Shown: positions 1 through 7,887 of the stretch, in pieces
How positions within the stretch are numbered: position 1 is the first letter of the stretch
Layout: every line of letters starts with the position of its first letter
NCBI GenBank assembly: GCA_034926785.1
Contig: JAYFQU010000036.1
Span: forward strand, 1 to 57,811
From: UBA7703 sp034926785
Lineage (GTDB): Bacteria > Bacillota > Clostridia > Christensenellales > CAG-138
DNA: 57,811 nucleotides
Direction: 5' to 3'
Program-made: the position numbers and the translations under genes
Notes under the pieces: model-generated
Database searches by the model: none
What the model saw: the letters and a program-made list of their open reading frames with translations, nothing else
Told to the model about the DNA's origin: nothing

Positions 1-228
1 CACCGCGCGCTCGCCCAGCGACTCCGCGACGCTCTTGGCCAGCGGCTCATTCAAGTCCGCAACCACCACGCTGGCGCCCTCGCGATAGAGTTCCTCCGCG
101 ATGCCCTTGCCAAACCCCTGCGCGCTGCCCGTCACGACCGCAATTTTGCCGCCCAACCGGCCCGCAATCCGCGCTCTGCTGTGAACCTCCCGCGCAGCCT
201 TTTGCTCCCATTTCGTTAGATCAATCAT
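1..228 (-). CDS. Short-chain dehydrogenase/reductase, N-terminal part (cut by window edge)
   Basis: Only about 76 N-terminal residues are present and the rest lies beyond base 1. They contain a Rossmann start (KIAVVTGSAQGFGKGIAEEL, the TGxxxGxG motif of classical SDRs) followed by VVVADLNE, an acidic residue at the end of beta-2 that usually favours NAD. The ATG overlaps the TGA of rhaB as ATGA, so translation is probably coupled. It is the last visible gene of the rhamnose operon. In many Bacillota the rhamnulose-1-P aldolase (RhaE) and lactaldehyde dehydrogenase (RhaW) are one fused protein whose C-terminal half is an SDR. By position this is likely the separate RhaW-like half, oxidising or reducing lactaldehyde. 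The substrate is inferred; another sugar-alcohol SDR is possible. Confidence 0.8.
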   Translation of the reverse strand, partial: MIDLTKWEQKAAREVHSRARIAGRLGGKIAVVTGSAQGFGKGIAEELYREGASVVVADLNEPLAKSVAESLGERAV

Positions 229-1706
229 GCCTGTTTCATCTCCATATCGTTCCGCAACCGCCCGTATGCGTCCTCCCATTGCTGGGAGTGGTGTGGCTCA
301 TACGCCTGCAATTCCACTGAACGGCGCACTACCTGCCGCGCCTCCGTGATATCCTTGAGTTCGCCCAGCGCGACCGCCTGCATGAGCGCGTTCCCCATCG
401 CAGAACCCTCCGCCGGGCCGGTGATGACGCGGCGGTTCAGGACATCCGCCGTCATCTGGCAAAGGAGCGTGTTTCCGATGCCGCCGCCCGTAATGTTGAG
501 CGTATCGATCCGCTGCCCCTTCAGCCGCTGCAGCCACTCCAGCGCCCAGCGATATTTCAGCGCAAGGCTTTCATAGACGCAGCGCGCGAATTCACCCGGC
601 GTCTCCGGCGGGGTCTGTCCCGTACGCTCGCAATAGGAAACGATCTTTCGGCACATCTCACCGGCGGAGAAAAACGGCGGATCGTCGGGGTCGATGACCG
701 CGGCAAACGGCTTTGCCCGCGCAGTCTGCGCGTCGATCTCTTTCCAACTGAAGGAATAACCCGCGCGCGCCCATTCCCGGCGGCACTCCTGCATGATCCA
801 CTGGCCCATGATATTCTTGAGCGGGCGAAAGCCGCCCTGCACCGTACCTTCGTTGGAAAAGTTCGCCTGAAAGATGGAATCCCCCAGAAGAGGCGTCTCG
901 GTCTCGATGCCAAAGAGCGACCAGGTGCCGCTGGAGCAAAACGCAAAGCTTCCCTCCCCCGGAATCGCCGCGACGGCGGACGCTGTATCGTGTGTGCCAA
1001 CCGCCGCAAACGGAACGCGCGAGATTCCGATCTCACCGGCAATCTCTTTGCGCAATGCCCCGCGAAGGCTCCCCGCATAGTCAATGTTGGTGAAAATCCG
1101 GTCGGGGATGCCAAGTTTGCGGATCATGTCCCAATCCCAGCCCCTTTGGGAGACATGAAATAGATTGGTGGTCGTCACATTGGTATATTCGCTGGTTTTT
1201 TCACCCGTGAGAAAATAGCCCAATAGATCCGGCATGAGCAGCAGGGTATTTGCCCGTGCCAGCGCGCTATCCTTCTCGCGCACGCGCCGCACCAACTGGT
1301 ATGCCGTGTTAAAGTTCATCGCAGCGATGCCCGTGCGCCGGAAAATCTCCTGTTTGGGGACGATTTCCCATGCGCCAAGCATCTCCAGATCCGTCGCATC
1401 CCGATAACAGCGCGGATTCTCAATCAAATCACCCGCCGCGTCCAGCAGGCCGAAATCCACGCCCCAGGTGTCGATGCCGAACGCGTCCGGCGCAGTCCCA
1501 GTCGCACGGCCGCAGGCCAAGAACCCAAGCTTGAGCTGTTCGGTCAGGTTTCGCGCATCCCAGCGATGTACGCCCTTATCGTTATAAAAAGAGTTATCAA
1601 AGCGATGCATCTCCGAAAGCCGCATTTGTTCCCCGTCAAAGCGCGCCAGCATAGCGCGCCCGTTGGAGGCTCCAAGATCAAATGCGAGCAGCTTGAGATC
1701 CTTCAT
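225..1706 (-). CDS. rhaB: L-rhamnulokinase
   Basis: FGGY-family sugar kinase of 493 aa, the normal length for RhaB. It phosphorylates L-rhamnulose to L-rhamnulose-1-phosphate in the cytoplasm. The N-terminal phosphate loop reads AFDLGASNGRAMLARFDG, nearly the E. coli RhaB sequence. The central GTHDTASAVAA motif and the C-terminal GGGIGNTLLCQMTADVL segment are the ATP and sugar-binding parts of the FGGY fold. Its start codon overlaps the stop of the upstream aldolase gene (ATGA) and its stop overlaps the start of the SDR gene, so three consecutive enzymes appear translationally coupled. Lying between aldolase and dehydrogenase genes in a rha operon leaves little doubt about substrate. Confidence 0.95.
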   Translation of the reverse strand: MKDLKLLAFDLGASNGRAMLARFDGEQMRLSEMHRFDNSFYNDKGVHRWDARNLTEQLKLGFLACGRATGTAPDAFGIDTWGVDFGLLDAAGDLIENPRCYRDATDLEMLGAWEIVPKQEIFRRTGIAAMNFNTAYQLVRRVREKDSALARANTLLLMPDLLGYFLTGEKTSEYTNVTTTNLFHVSQRGWDWDMIRKLGIPDRIFTNIDYAGSLRGALRKEIAGEIGISRVPFAAVGTHDTASAVAAIPGEGSFAFCSSGTWSLFGIETETPLLGDSIFQANFSNEGTVQGGFRPLKNIMGQWIMQECRREWARAGYSFSWKEIDAQTARAKPFAAVIDPDDPPFFSAGEMCRKIVSYCERTGQTPPETPGEFARCVYESLALKYRWALEWLQRLKGQRIDTLNITGGGIGNTLLCQMTADVLNRRVITGPAEGSAMGNALMQAVALGELKDITEARQVVRRSVELQAYEPHHSQQWEDAYGRLRNDMEMKQA

Positions 1707-2755
1707 GCTTTTCCCCCTACCAAAGACTTTCTATATTTTTCGCTCTCCCAGTTCGCAATAAACCGCTTGGCCTGCTCACCCATCGTAGAGAGCGTATTAT
1801 TCTTCTTTGCAATCTGTTCCTGAATAAAGAGCACGGCGGCAAGCGTCTCCTTGAGTACCTGCGCCTGCGCTTCGTTCACGGCGAACGAGAGCTCTCCCGT
1901 GTTCAGATTCAACCGTGCTTTCCCCTCGTCCGCCTCACCCGCGCCGAATTCCAGCGTACCAATGAAGAATACCATCTGGTCCGGATACAACGGCGATTCG
2001 AGAAAGAACGCTCCGTCATCGTTTGTTTCGCGTATACGCGCGGAAATATATTCGGCAAGATTCAGCCGCAAAAACGCATCCGGCGCAACGCCAAAGTGGC
2101 GCGCGAGCAACGCGTTGACCTCGTCGTGCAACAGGAGACACTCATCCGCCGTCTCGGCATGTACGATTAACCCGTGATTCTGCATGAAGATTGCCGCCGG
2201 CACTTTGCCCGTCTCGCGCTCCACGCGCTTCAACTCATCCCGAATCGCAAATGAAAGGCGAGCGCCGGGGTCGATATATGGCACCATCCCCCAGGCGAAG
2301 TCCGCCTCGGCAAGGGCATCGGTTAAAATCTGTTTCATCTCAACCGCGCAGCAGGCAAGATTTGCGTAAACGCTGTGGCTATGGACGACAAACGTCCCAA
2401 GCAGAGAATGAAATCCCGCCTCGACGGAGGGGCGCAGCGGCGTTAGCCCGTCGATCGAGAGCGTCGCGGCCTTCGCCTGCTCCAATCCCGCGCGCTCCGC
2501 ATCCGCGAACTCGGCCGCCTCATGGCTGCCATAGAATGCGCGGATCGCCGCATAGTCCATCACCGCGTAGGCGTTTTCCGCCGTGACATCGCTCAAGCGA
2601 AAACCGGAGGCTTTGACCGCCATAAGCGTACCATCCAGCTTGGCGGAGGTGTTGCCGCCGCCGCCCTGCACATAGTCGCATCTTGCGCCCGCGCTCTGTG
2701 AAAGGCGCGCATAGTCGGCCAGCGTTTGATGATGATCCTGAAAAAATGATGCCAT
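1703..2755 (-). CDS. Class II aldolase, probable rhamnulose-1-phosphate aldolase (RhaE-type)
   Basis: Zinc-dependent class II aldolase/adducin domain protein of about 350 aa. It should cleave L-rhamnulose-1-P to dihydroxyacetone phosphate and L-lactaldehyde. Visible motifs are GGGGNTSAKL (residues 31-40, phosphate-binding loop), the zinc pair H125 and H127 in VVHSHSVY, and a third ligand H194 in QNHGLIVH. The ATG at 2755 is chosen because GGAGGG lies just upstream; the open frame extends further but upstream codons look non-coding. It is longer than E. coli RhaD and resembles the aldolase half of the fused RhaEW proteins. Here that protein appears split, with rhaB between the two halves. The specific substrate is inferred from the operon. 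Confidence 0.88.
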   Translation of the reverse strand: MASFFQDHHQTLADYARLSQSAGARCDYVQGGGGNTSAKLDGTLMAVKASGFRLSDVTAENAYAVMDYAAIRAFYGSHEAAEFADAERAGLEQAKAATLSIDGLTPLRPSVEAGFHSLLGTFVVHSHSVYANLACCAVEMKQILTDALAEADFAWGMVPYIDPGARLSFAIRDELKRVERETGKVPAAIFMQNHGLIVHAETADECLLLHDEVNALLARHFGVAPDAFLRLNLAEYISARIRETNDDGAFFLESPLYPDQMVFFIGTLEFGAGEADEGKARLNLNTGELSFAVNEAQAQVLKETLAAVLFIQEQIAKKNNTLSTMGEQAKRFIANWESEKYRKSLVGGKA

Positions 2756-2827
2756 ATGAGATTCCCTCCGCTTTACGCTTGTGATGTCGTTTGTTTTACT
2801 GATACATTCCGTTCCCGGATGATGGAA

Positions 2828-2855
2828 GAGAGGGTGGGCGCAAGGCCCGCCCTCT
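2828..2855. repeat. 28-bp hairpin repeat, copy 1
   Basis: Identical to 3051-3078. It starts GAGAGGGTGGGC and ends GCCCGCCCTCT, so it folds into an 11-bp stem with one G-T pair and a short GCAAG loop. This copy has no T-run after it. Confidence 0.85.
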
Positions 2856-3050
2856 GAGGCCGTCAAAAAATGTGTTTTTTGACGGGACAGCCGCTCTTTG
2901 CCTCTCGTCCTCCGGACTCCGGACGGCAATGAGCTGCGAAGAAGCCGCCCGATTCCGGGCGATCCGTCACGGCGGCAAAGCCGCCGTGACCGGAACCGAT
3001 GGGTTAAGAGCGACGGCCCTTAACAATCCCGGGGCTTTTTTAACAGACCG

Positions 3051-3085
3051 GAGAGGGTGGGCGCAAGGCCCGCCCTCTCTTTTTT
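3051..3085 (+). terminator. 28-bp hairpin repeat, copy 2, followed by a T-run (terminator-like on the plus strand)
   Basis: Same 28-bp hairpin as 2828-2855, followed on the plus strand by CTTTTTT, giving a rho-independent terminator shape. No plus-strand gene precedes it, so it either blocks antisense transcription into the rha operon or is simply part of the repeat. Read from the minus strand, where the rha operon runs, it forms the hairpin but lacks a following T-run. Confidence 0.55.
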
Positions 3086-3106
3086 GTGGCTTGTGTTTTC
3101 GTGAGA

Positions 3107-4192
3107 TTAATAGACGTCTTTCCAGTCGGCGATGTTATCCGCATTGAACTGGAACGGAGGCCCAATGATGATTTCCGTGCCGCCGTCGCCCGCTTCGGTT
3201 ACGGTGTAGGTGTTGCCATCCGCCGTGAAGGACTCGCCAACCGCGCCCTTGAGGCCGTTGTTGACCATCTCAAGCAGTGTGTAGGCGGCAACCTTGCCGA
3301 CATCGATGGGGTTCCAGAGGAACATGTACGGGCAGGCAACGTTGCCAGAGCCCATGAATTCAGCCATCTCCGAGGGGAGGCCGAGGCCGGTGATGATCAA
3401 CTTGCCCTGGAGGCCGTTGTCCGTGACAACCTTGGAGGCCGCCGCGATGCCAACCGTGGTCGGTGCGCAGATGACCTTCAGGTTCGGGTAGTTCGCGATC
3501 AGCGCCTGCGTCTGGTCAACGGACTTCTGGAACTGGTCGTCGCCATAGGCAACTTCCACGAGGTTCATGCCGGCATATTTGCTGTCCTTGAGGATTTCCT
3601 TCATGGCGTCGATCCAGGCGTTCTGGTTCGTCGCGGTGGAGGTCGCGGAGAGGATTGCCCAATCGCCGCTGCCGCCGGTGAGGTCAAAGACCGCGTCGAC
3701 GAGGCACTGCGCAACCTGCTGCACACCAGCCTGGTTGATGTGGGTCATGCGGCTCGCGGGGTTGACAGAGGAGTCCAGGGACACGACCTTGATGTCCTTG
3801 TCCATGGCCGCCTTGAGAGCGGTTTCCAGCGCATCCGCGTCGTTTGCCGCAACGGCGATGCCGCTCACGCCCTGAGCCACGAGCTCATTGATGAGGGTGA
3901 TCTGCGCTTCGGCGGTGATTTCGGCCGGGTACTTGACAATGGCTTCTGCGCCGGCTGCTTTGATGACTTCTTCAAAGCCGGACGCCATTCTCTCCATGTA
4001 GGGGTTGCCGGCAGACTTCGCGATAATCGCGTAAGAAGCCGGGGTTGCGGCTGCCGCTTCGGGGGCCGCGGGTTCGGTGGCCGCGGTGTCGGTGGTCGCT
4101 GTGTCCGTGGTCGCCGGTTCGGCGGCCTTTGTGCAGGCAAACATGGCCAGCACCATCAGGAGGCAAAGAGTAAGTGCAACGAGTTTTTTCAT
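3107..4192 (-). CDS. Rhamnose-type ABC transporter substrate-binding lipoprotein
   Basis: Periplasmic-binding-protein-like type I sugar receptor of 361 aa, anchored outside the membrane as a lipoprotein. The ATG at 4192 is preceded by AGGAAGGGG. Residues 1-20 form a signal peptide ending in a lipobox with C20 (LAMFAC), followed by an Ala/Thr/Pro/Glu linker. The mature part has the family pattern of alternating subdomains (SYAIIAKSAGNPYMERMASGF; AQGVSGIAVAANDADAL; VVSLDSSVNP). It resembles the RhaS/AI-2 receptor branch. Downstream of the cognate ATPase and permeases in the rha operon, it most likely captures L-rhamnose. Confidence 0.9.
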   Translation of the reverse strand: MKKLVALTLCLLMVLAMFACTKAAEPATTDTATTDTAATEPAAPEAAAATPASYAIIAKSAGNPYMERMASGFEEVIKAAGAEAIVKYPAEITAEAQITLINELVAQGVSGIAVAANDADALETALKAAMDKDIKVVSLDSSVNPASRMTHINQAGVQQVAQCLVDAVFDLTGGSGDWAILSATSTATNQNAWIDAMKEILKDSKYAGMNLVEVAYGDDQFQKSVDQTQALIANYPNLKVICAPTTVGIAAASKVVTDNGLQGKLIITGLGLPSEMAEFMGSGNVACPYMFLWNPIDVGKVAAYTLLEMVNNGLKGAVGESFTADGNTYTVTEAGDGGTEIIIGPPFQFNADNIADWKDVY

Positions 4193-4306
4193 TATTGTTC
4201 CCCTTCCTGTTGTTTTATATAAACACACGCAAGGTGTTCATATTCCCGATCGATTACGTGTTGTCAATCCTCTGTTTCTCAGTTTCCAAGAGCGTATGAA
4301 ATTCCC

Positions 4307-5335
4307 TCAGTGCGCCGTTTTTACGTGGGGCAGTTTTGCGCGTTTTGTGCCGGATGCATCCAGGATATTTGGCAGCATGACCATAAGGATCAGGATGCCG
4401 CCGATTATCATCAGGATGGTCTGCGTGTTGACATTGGCAAGGCCCAAGCCGTAGCGGAGAAGCCCGACGGTAAAGATCGAGATGACCGTTCCGGGGAAGT
4501 TCCCCTTTCCACCCGCGGTGGAGATGCCGCCGAGCACGACCATGCTGATGGCTTCGAGTTCATAACCGGTTGCAATGTCGCTGCGGATGGTTCCCATCCA
4601 GGCGCCGTAGAACACCGCGGAAATACCGCAGATCAAGCCGATGAGCGAGTAGCTGATGAGCCGGATGCGCTGCACCTCTACGCCCGCATAGCGAGCGGCA
4701 ACCCTGTTCGCGCCGATGGCGTAGAGTCTGCGACCAAACGTGGTTCGATGCAGCACGAATCCGAAGCCGACGGCCAGCACGGCAAATGCAAGAAAGATAT
4801 AGGGTACAGGACCAAGTTTTGCATAGTAGAGATTGTAGAACCATTCGCAGTTATGCAGCCCGCTTGTGCTCTGACTGCCCAGAATGATCTCCGCCATTCC
4901 TCGGTAGAGCGTCATGGTGCCGAGGGTGACAATCATCGGCGCTAGCTCCGTAAACTTGGTTAAAATCAGACCGTTGACGAACCCGCAGAGCAACCCGCAC
5001 AGGAGCGCGATGAGCACCGCTACCCCCATCGGCAGACCCGCGTTATAGCTCACGCCCAGCAGCGTCGCCGCGAGAGCCACGGTTGAACCAACGGAGAGGT
5101 CAATCTCGCCCAATACGAGGATATACGCCATCGGCAGCGCGATAAATCCGCGCACCAGAAATGTGCTGATCGCCGTAAAGAGACTATCCACGTTGAGATA
5201 GTTCTTCGAGATGGAAGCGTTCATCACGTTAACCGCGACGAACAGGACGATCAGGAGGGTCTCCCAACGAAGCAGCAGGGAGCGGAGCGATTTTTGCTGT
5301 TTTGCGTTGATATCGCGCTTCACATGCTCTGCCAT
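4307..5335 (-). CDS. Sugar ABC transporter permease (rhamnose importer, second permease)
   Basis: Inner-membrane permease of about 342 aa of the ribose/xylose-type BPD_transp_2 family. Roughly eight to ten hydrophobic helices are visible, with the family segments LVLGEIDLSVGSTVALAATL and VVLGGISTAGGKGNFPGTV. The ATG at 5335 follows GGGAGA at good spacing, two bases after the stop of the partner permease. The alternative TTG at 5341 lacks a properly spaced ribosome site. It should form a heterodimer with the product of 5338-6351, powered by the ATPase at 6370-7878. A 114-nt gap separates it from the binding-protein gene. Confidence 0.9.
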   Translation of the reverse strand: MAEHVKRDINAKQQKSLRSLLLRWETLLIVLFVAVNVMNASISKNYLNVDSLFTAISTFLVRGFIALPMAYILVLGEIDLSVGSTVALAATLLGVSYNAGLPMGVAVLIALLCGLLCGFVNGLILTKFTELAPMIVTLGTMTLYRGMAEIILGSQSTSGLHNCEWFYNLYYAKLGPVPYIFLAFAVLAVGFGFVLHRTTFGRRLYAIGANRVAARYAGVEVQRIRLISYSLIGLICGISAVFYGAWMGTIRSDIATGYELEAISMVVLGGISTAGGKGNFPGTVISIFTVGLLRYGLGLANVNTQTILMIIGGILILMVMLPNILDASGTKRAKLPHVKTAH

Positions 5336-5337
5336 AC

Positions 5338-6351
5338 TCAAATCTCCCTCGCTTTCAGCTGGTTTTTCTGCAGCGCACGCTGCGCCAGGATATTGATGAT
5401 GATCGCAAGCAGAATGATGATGCCCTTGATCGCCCTCTGCCAGAACTGCGAGATGCCAATCAATGGCAAGGCCTTGCTGATAACGGTCATGGTCAGCGCG
5501 CCGAGCAGCACACCCACCACGGAACCCTGCCCGCCGCTGAGGCTGACGCCGCCGAGCACGCAGGCCGCGATGACATCCATCTCCATGCCCATCGCCATGT
5601 CGTTTTGCGCGGAGGCATAGAGAGAGGTATACATCGCTCCAACAAGTCCCGCAAAACTGCCCGCCATGGTATACACCACGAGCTTGACTTTTTTAATATT
5701 GATGCCGGAGATTTCCGCCGCTTCGGCATTGCTGCCCACGGCGTAGATACGCCTGCCAAAGCGCGTCCAGCGCATGATGATGAAAAACGCGATATAGCAG
5801 ATCAGCGCAATAAAGATCAGGTTGTTCATCAGCCCGAAGGAGAGCGTTTTTGCCTGCGCAAACTGTTTAAAGGAACTCTCAAACTGATAGGCGGAGACCC
5901 ATTGGCTGTTGGAGACCAGGTAGGTAGCACCGCGAAAGATATTGGTCAGCCCCAGCGTCGCGATAATCGGGATTACCTTGCCGTAGGCGATGACGGAACC
6001 GACGATCAATCCGCAGAGCGTGCCGATTGCCATGCTCACGAGAAACATCACGAGCGTGGAGGAGTATACGCCCTCGCGCATCAAAAGCGACGCGCACATG
6101 CCTGAGAAGGCAAGGGATGACGCCACGGAGATGTCGATTCCGCCAACCAACAGCACGCTCATCATACCGAGCGAAAGCGTGATCGTCGTCGAATAATTCT
6201 TGAGCATATCCTCAATCGTCTTTGCGCTGAGGAAGGTATGGTTGCGCATTTGAATGAACGCGCAGATGAGCGCAAGCACGAAAAACAGCGTTGTCTCACG
6301 TGAGCCGGTCAGGCGTTTCCAGAAGGTTTTTAATTCCGTTTGGTGTTGCAT
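5338..6351 (-). CDS. Sugar ABC transporter permease (rhamnose importer, first permease)
   Basis: Inner-membrane permease, 337 aa, BPD_transp_2 family. The characteristic glycine-rich motifs are LLVGGIDISVASSLAFSGM and ACVLGGVSLSGGQGSVVGV. The C-terminus (RALQKNQLKAREI) is cytoplasmic and charged. A strong GGAGGGAGAAGGGG ribosome site precedes the ATG, 18 nt after the ATPase stop. It pairs with the following permease gene. Sugar specificity rests on operon context, not on sequence features. Confidence 0.9.
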   Translation of the reverse strand: MQHQTELKTFWKRLTGSRETTLFFVLALICAFIQMRNHTFLSAKTIEDMLKNYSTTITLSLGMMSVLLVGGIDISVASSLAFSGMCASLLMREGVYSSTLVMFLVSMAIGTLCGLIVGSVIAYGKVIPIIATLGLTNIFRGATYLVSNSQWVSAYQFESSFKQFAQAKTLSFGLMNNLIFIALICYIAFFIIMRWTRFGRRIYAVGSNAEAAEISGINIKKVKLVVYTMAGSFAGLVGAMYTSLYASAQNDMAMGMEMDVIAACVLGGVSLSGGQGSVVGVLLGALTMTVISKALPLIGISQFWQRAIKGIIILLAIIINILAQRALQKNQLKAREI

Positions 6352-6369
6352 GTTTCCCCTTCTCCCTCC

Positions 6370-7878
6370 TTATGCGCCCTGTTTGGAACGCGCGTGCTTG
6401 ATCATGGCGAATTCCAAAATGCGCTCCTGAGAGGCGGCAACCCGTCCGAGTTCGCCCGTTACCCTTCCGTCGCACATGACGAAGATTCGGTCACACATGC
6501 CGAGAATTTCCGGCATTTCAGAGGAGATCATGATAATGGCGAGCCCCTGTTTGGCAAGTTCACCCATGATTTCATAGATGGCGGCCTTTGCGCCAACGTC
6601 CACACCCTTGGTCGGCTCATCCATGATGAGCACCTTCAGGTCGGAATTGAGCGCCTTTGCGACGACGACCTTCTGCTGATTGCCGCCGGAAAGAGAGCTT
6701 CCCTTATCAAAGAGCGAGTTTGCCTTTACATCCACGCGCTCGGCGAGCCGCTTCGCGTCGCAGCACTCCTTTTCCTCCGAAAGAACGCCATATTTGGCAT
6801 ACCGCTTCAGTTCCGGTAAGGTGATATTCTTGCCGATGCCCCAGTCGAGAATCAATCCCTGCTGCTGGCGATCCTCCGTCAGCAGACCGATGCCGAGACG
6901 CTGGGCGTCCTGCGGCTTTCTGATCGTGACGGGTTTCCCTTCCAGATAGATCGAACCCGCGTCGTGCCGCTCGATGCCGAATATGGTCTGCACGACCTCG
7001 GTGCGCCCCGCGCCGACCAGTCCCGTAAGACCGACAATCTCACCGCGCCGCACGTCCAGCGACACGTCCTTAAAGTATCCCGTCCGGCTTAATCCGTCGA
7101 TGCGCAGAACCTCGTCGCCCGGCGTGATCTCCGGTTTCGGAAAAAGTTCTTTAATTTCGCGGCCAACCATCGCCTTGATCAGCTCCGGTTCGGTGATGGT
7201 GTCCGTATCATAGGTTCCGATATAGTTGCTGTCCCGAAATACGGTCACGCGCGAAGAGAGACGATACATATCCTCCAGCCGGTGCGAGATGAAGATGATA
7301 CTCTTTCCCTCGTCCCGGAGGTTTTCCGTGATGCGGTAGAGCTCCTCCGACTCGCTCTTGGTCAGCGCGGCGGTGGGCTCGTCCATGATGATGATATTCG
7401 CGTTCATGGAGAGCGCTTTTGCAATCTCCACCATCTGCTGCTGGGCGACGGAGAGCGAACTCATCAGCGCCGTCGGGCTGAAGGAGACATGCAGCGGTTT
7501 CAGGAGGTCCTCCGCGCGGCGGTTCATCTCTTTCCACTGGAGAAACCCGCGCTTGACCCGCTCGTGTCCCATGAAGATGTTTTCCGCCACCGAGAGGTGC
7601 GGATAGCTCGTTACATGCTGATAGATTGCGGCGATGCCGTGGCGCTGCGCGTCGAGCGGAGTTTTGAACTCCACCTGCTTCCCCTCGAGGTAGATCTCGC
7701 CCTCGTCGGGCTGATGTACGCCGGTAATCACCTTAATAAAAGTAGATTTCCCCGCGCCGTTTTCCCCCATGATGGCATGGATCTCGCCCGGCAGCAGTTG
7801 AAAGCTAACCTTGTTGAGCGCACGCACACCCGGAAAATTCTTGGTGATGTTATTCAGTTCCAACCGATATTCGGACAT
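6370..7878 (-). CDS. Sugar ABC transporter ATP-binding protein, tandem NBD (rhamnose importer)
   Basis: A 502-aa duplicated ATPase of the RbsA/MglA/RhaT class. Domain 1 has Walker A GENGAGKST, a signature LSVAQQQMVEIAKAL and Walker B IIMDEPTAAL. Domain 2 has the degenerate P-loop GLVGAGRTE, typical of this class, with signature LSGGNQQKVVVAKAL and Walker B LIMDEPTKGVD. Both catalytic glutamates are present, unlike its counterpart at 49212. AGGAGGCGCT precedes the ATG, 9 nt after rhaA. It energises uptake through the two permeases that follow. Confidence 0.93.
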   Translation of the reverse strand: MSEYRLELNNITKNFPGVRALNKVSFQLLPGEIHAIMGENGAGKSTFIKVITGVHQPDEGEIYLEGKQVEFKTPLDAQRHGIAAIYQHVTSYPHLSVAENIFMGHERVKRGFLQWKEMNRRAEDLLKPLHVSFSPTALMSSLSVAQQQMVEIAKALSMNANIIIMDEPTAALTKSESEELYRITENLRDEGKSIIFISHRLEDMYRLSSRVTVFRDSNYIGTYDTDTITEPELIKAMVGREIKELFPKPEITPGDEVLRIDGLSRTGYFKDVSLDVRRGEIVGLTGLVGAGRTEVVQTIFGIERHDAGSIYLEGKPVTIRKPQDAQRLGIGLLTEDRQQQGLILDWGIGKNITLPELKRYAKYGVLSEEKECCDAKRLAERVDVKANSLFDKGSSLSGGNQQKVVVAKALNSDLKVLIMDEPTKGVDVGAKAAIYEIMGELAKQGLAIIMISSEMPEILGMCDRIFVMCDGRVTGELGRVAASQERILEFAMIKHARSKQGA

Positions 7879-7887
7879 AGCGCCTCC

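Larger units (their letters stand above)
2756..3106. repeat. Hairpin-rich intergenic insert between ABC binding-protein and aldolase genes
   Basis: This 351-nt gap holds no credible gene but a stack of self-complementary segments: CCGTCAAAAAA/TTTTTTGACGG (2860-2884), GCCCG/CGGGC, TCACGGCGGC-aaa-GCCGCCGTGA near 2966-2988, and TTAAG/CTTAA near 3004-3022. It is framed by two identical 28-bp copies of a GC hairpin. Part of it recurs at 19028-19072. It has the look of a small non-autonomous repeat or a mosaic of terminator/REP-like units. It may also hold down transcription from the binding-protein gene into the aldolase gene, which is common in sugar operons. No mobile-element family is recognised. 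Confidence 0.6.

Noticed and set aside
2828..3078. CRISPR array suggested by repeated hairpins
   Set aside because: Only two repeat copies with one 195-nt spacer and no cas gene; the structure is a hairpin mosaic.
3086..4222. Plus-strand open frame of 378 codons over the rhamnose-binding protein gene
   Set aside because: It is the antisense of a clear lipoprotein gene; the translation is Arg/His/Gly-rich and matches no family, and there is no ribosome site.
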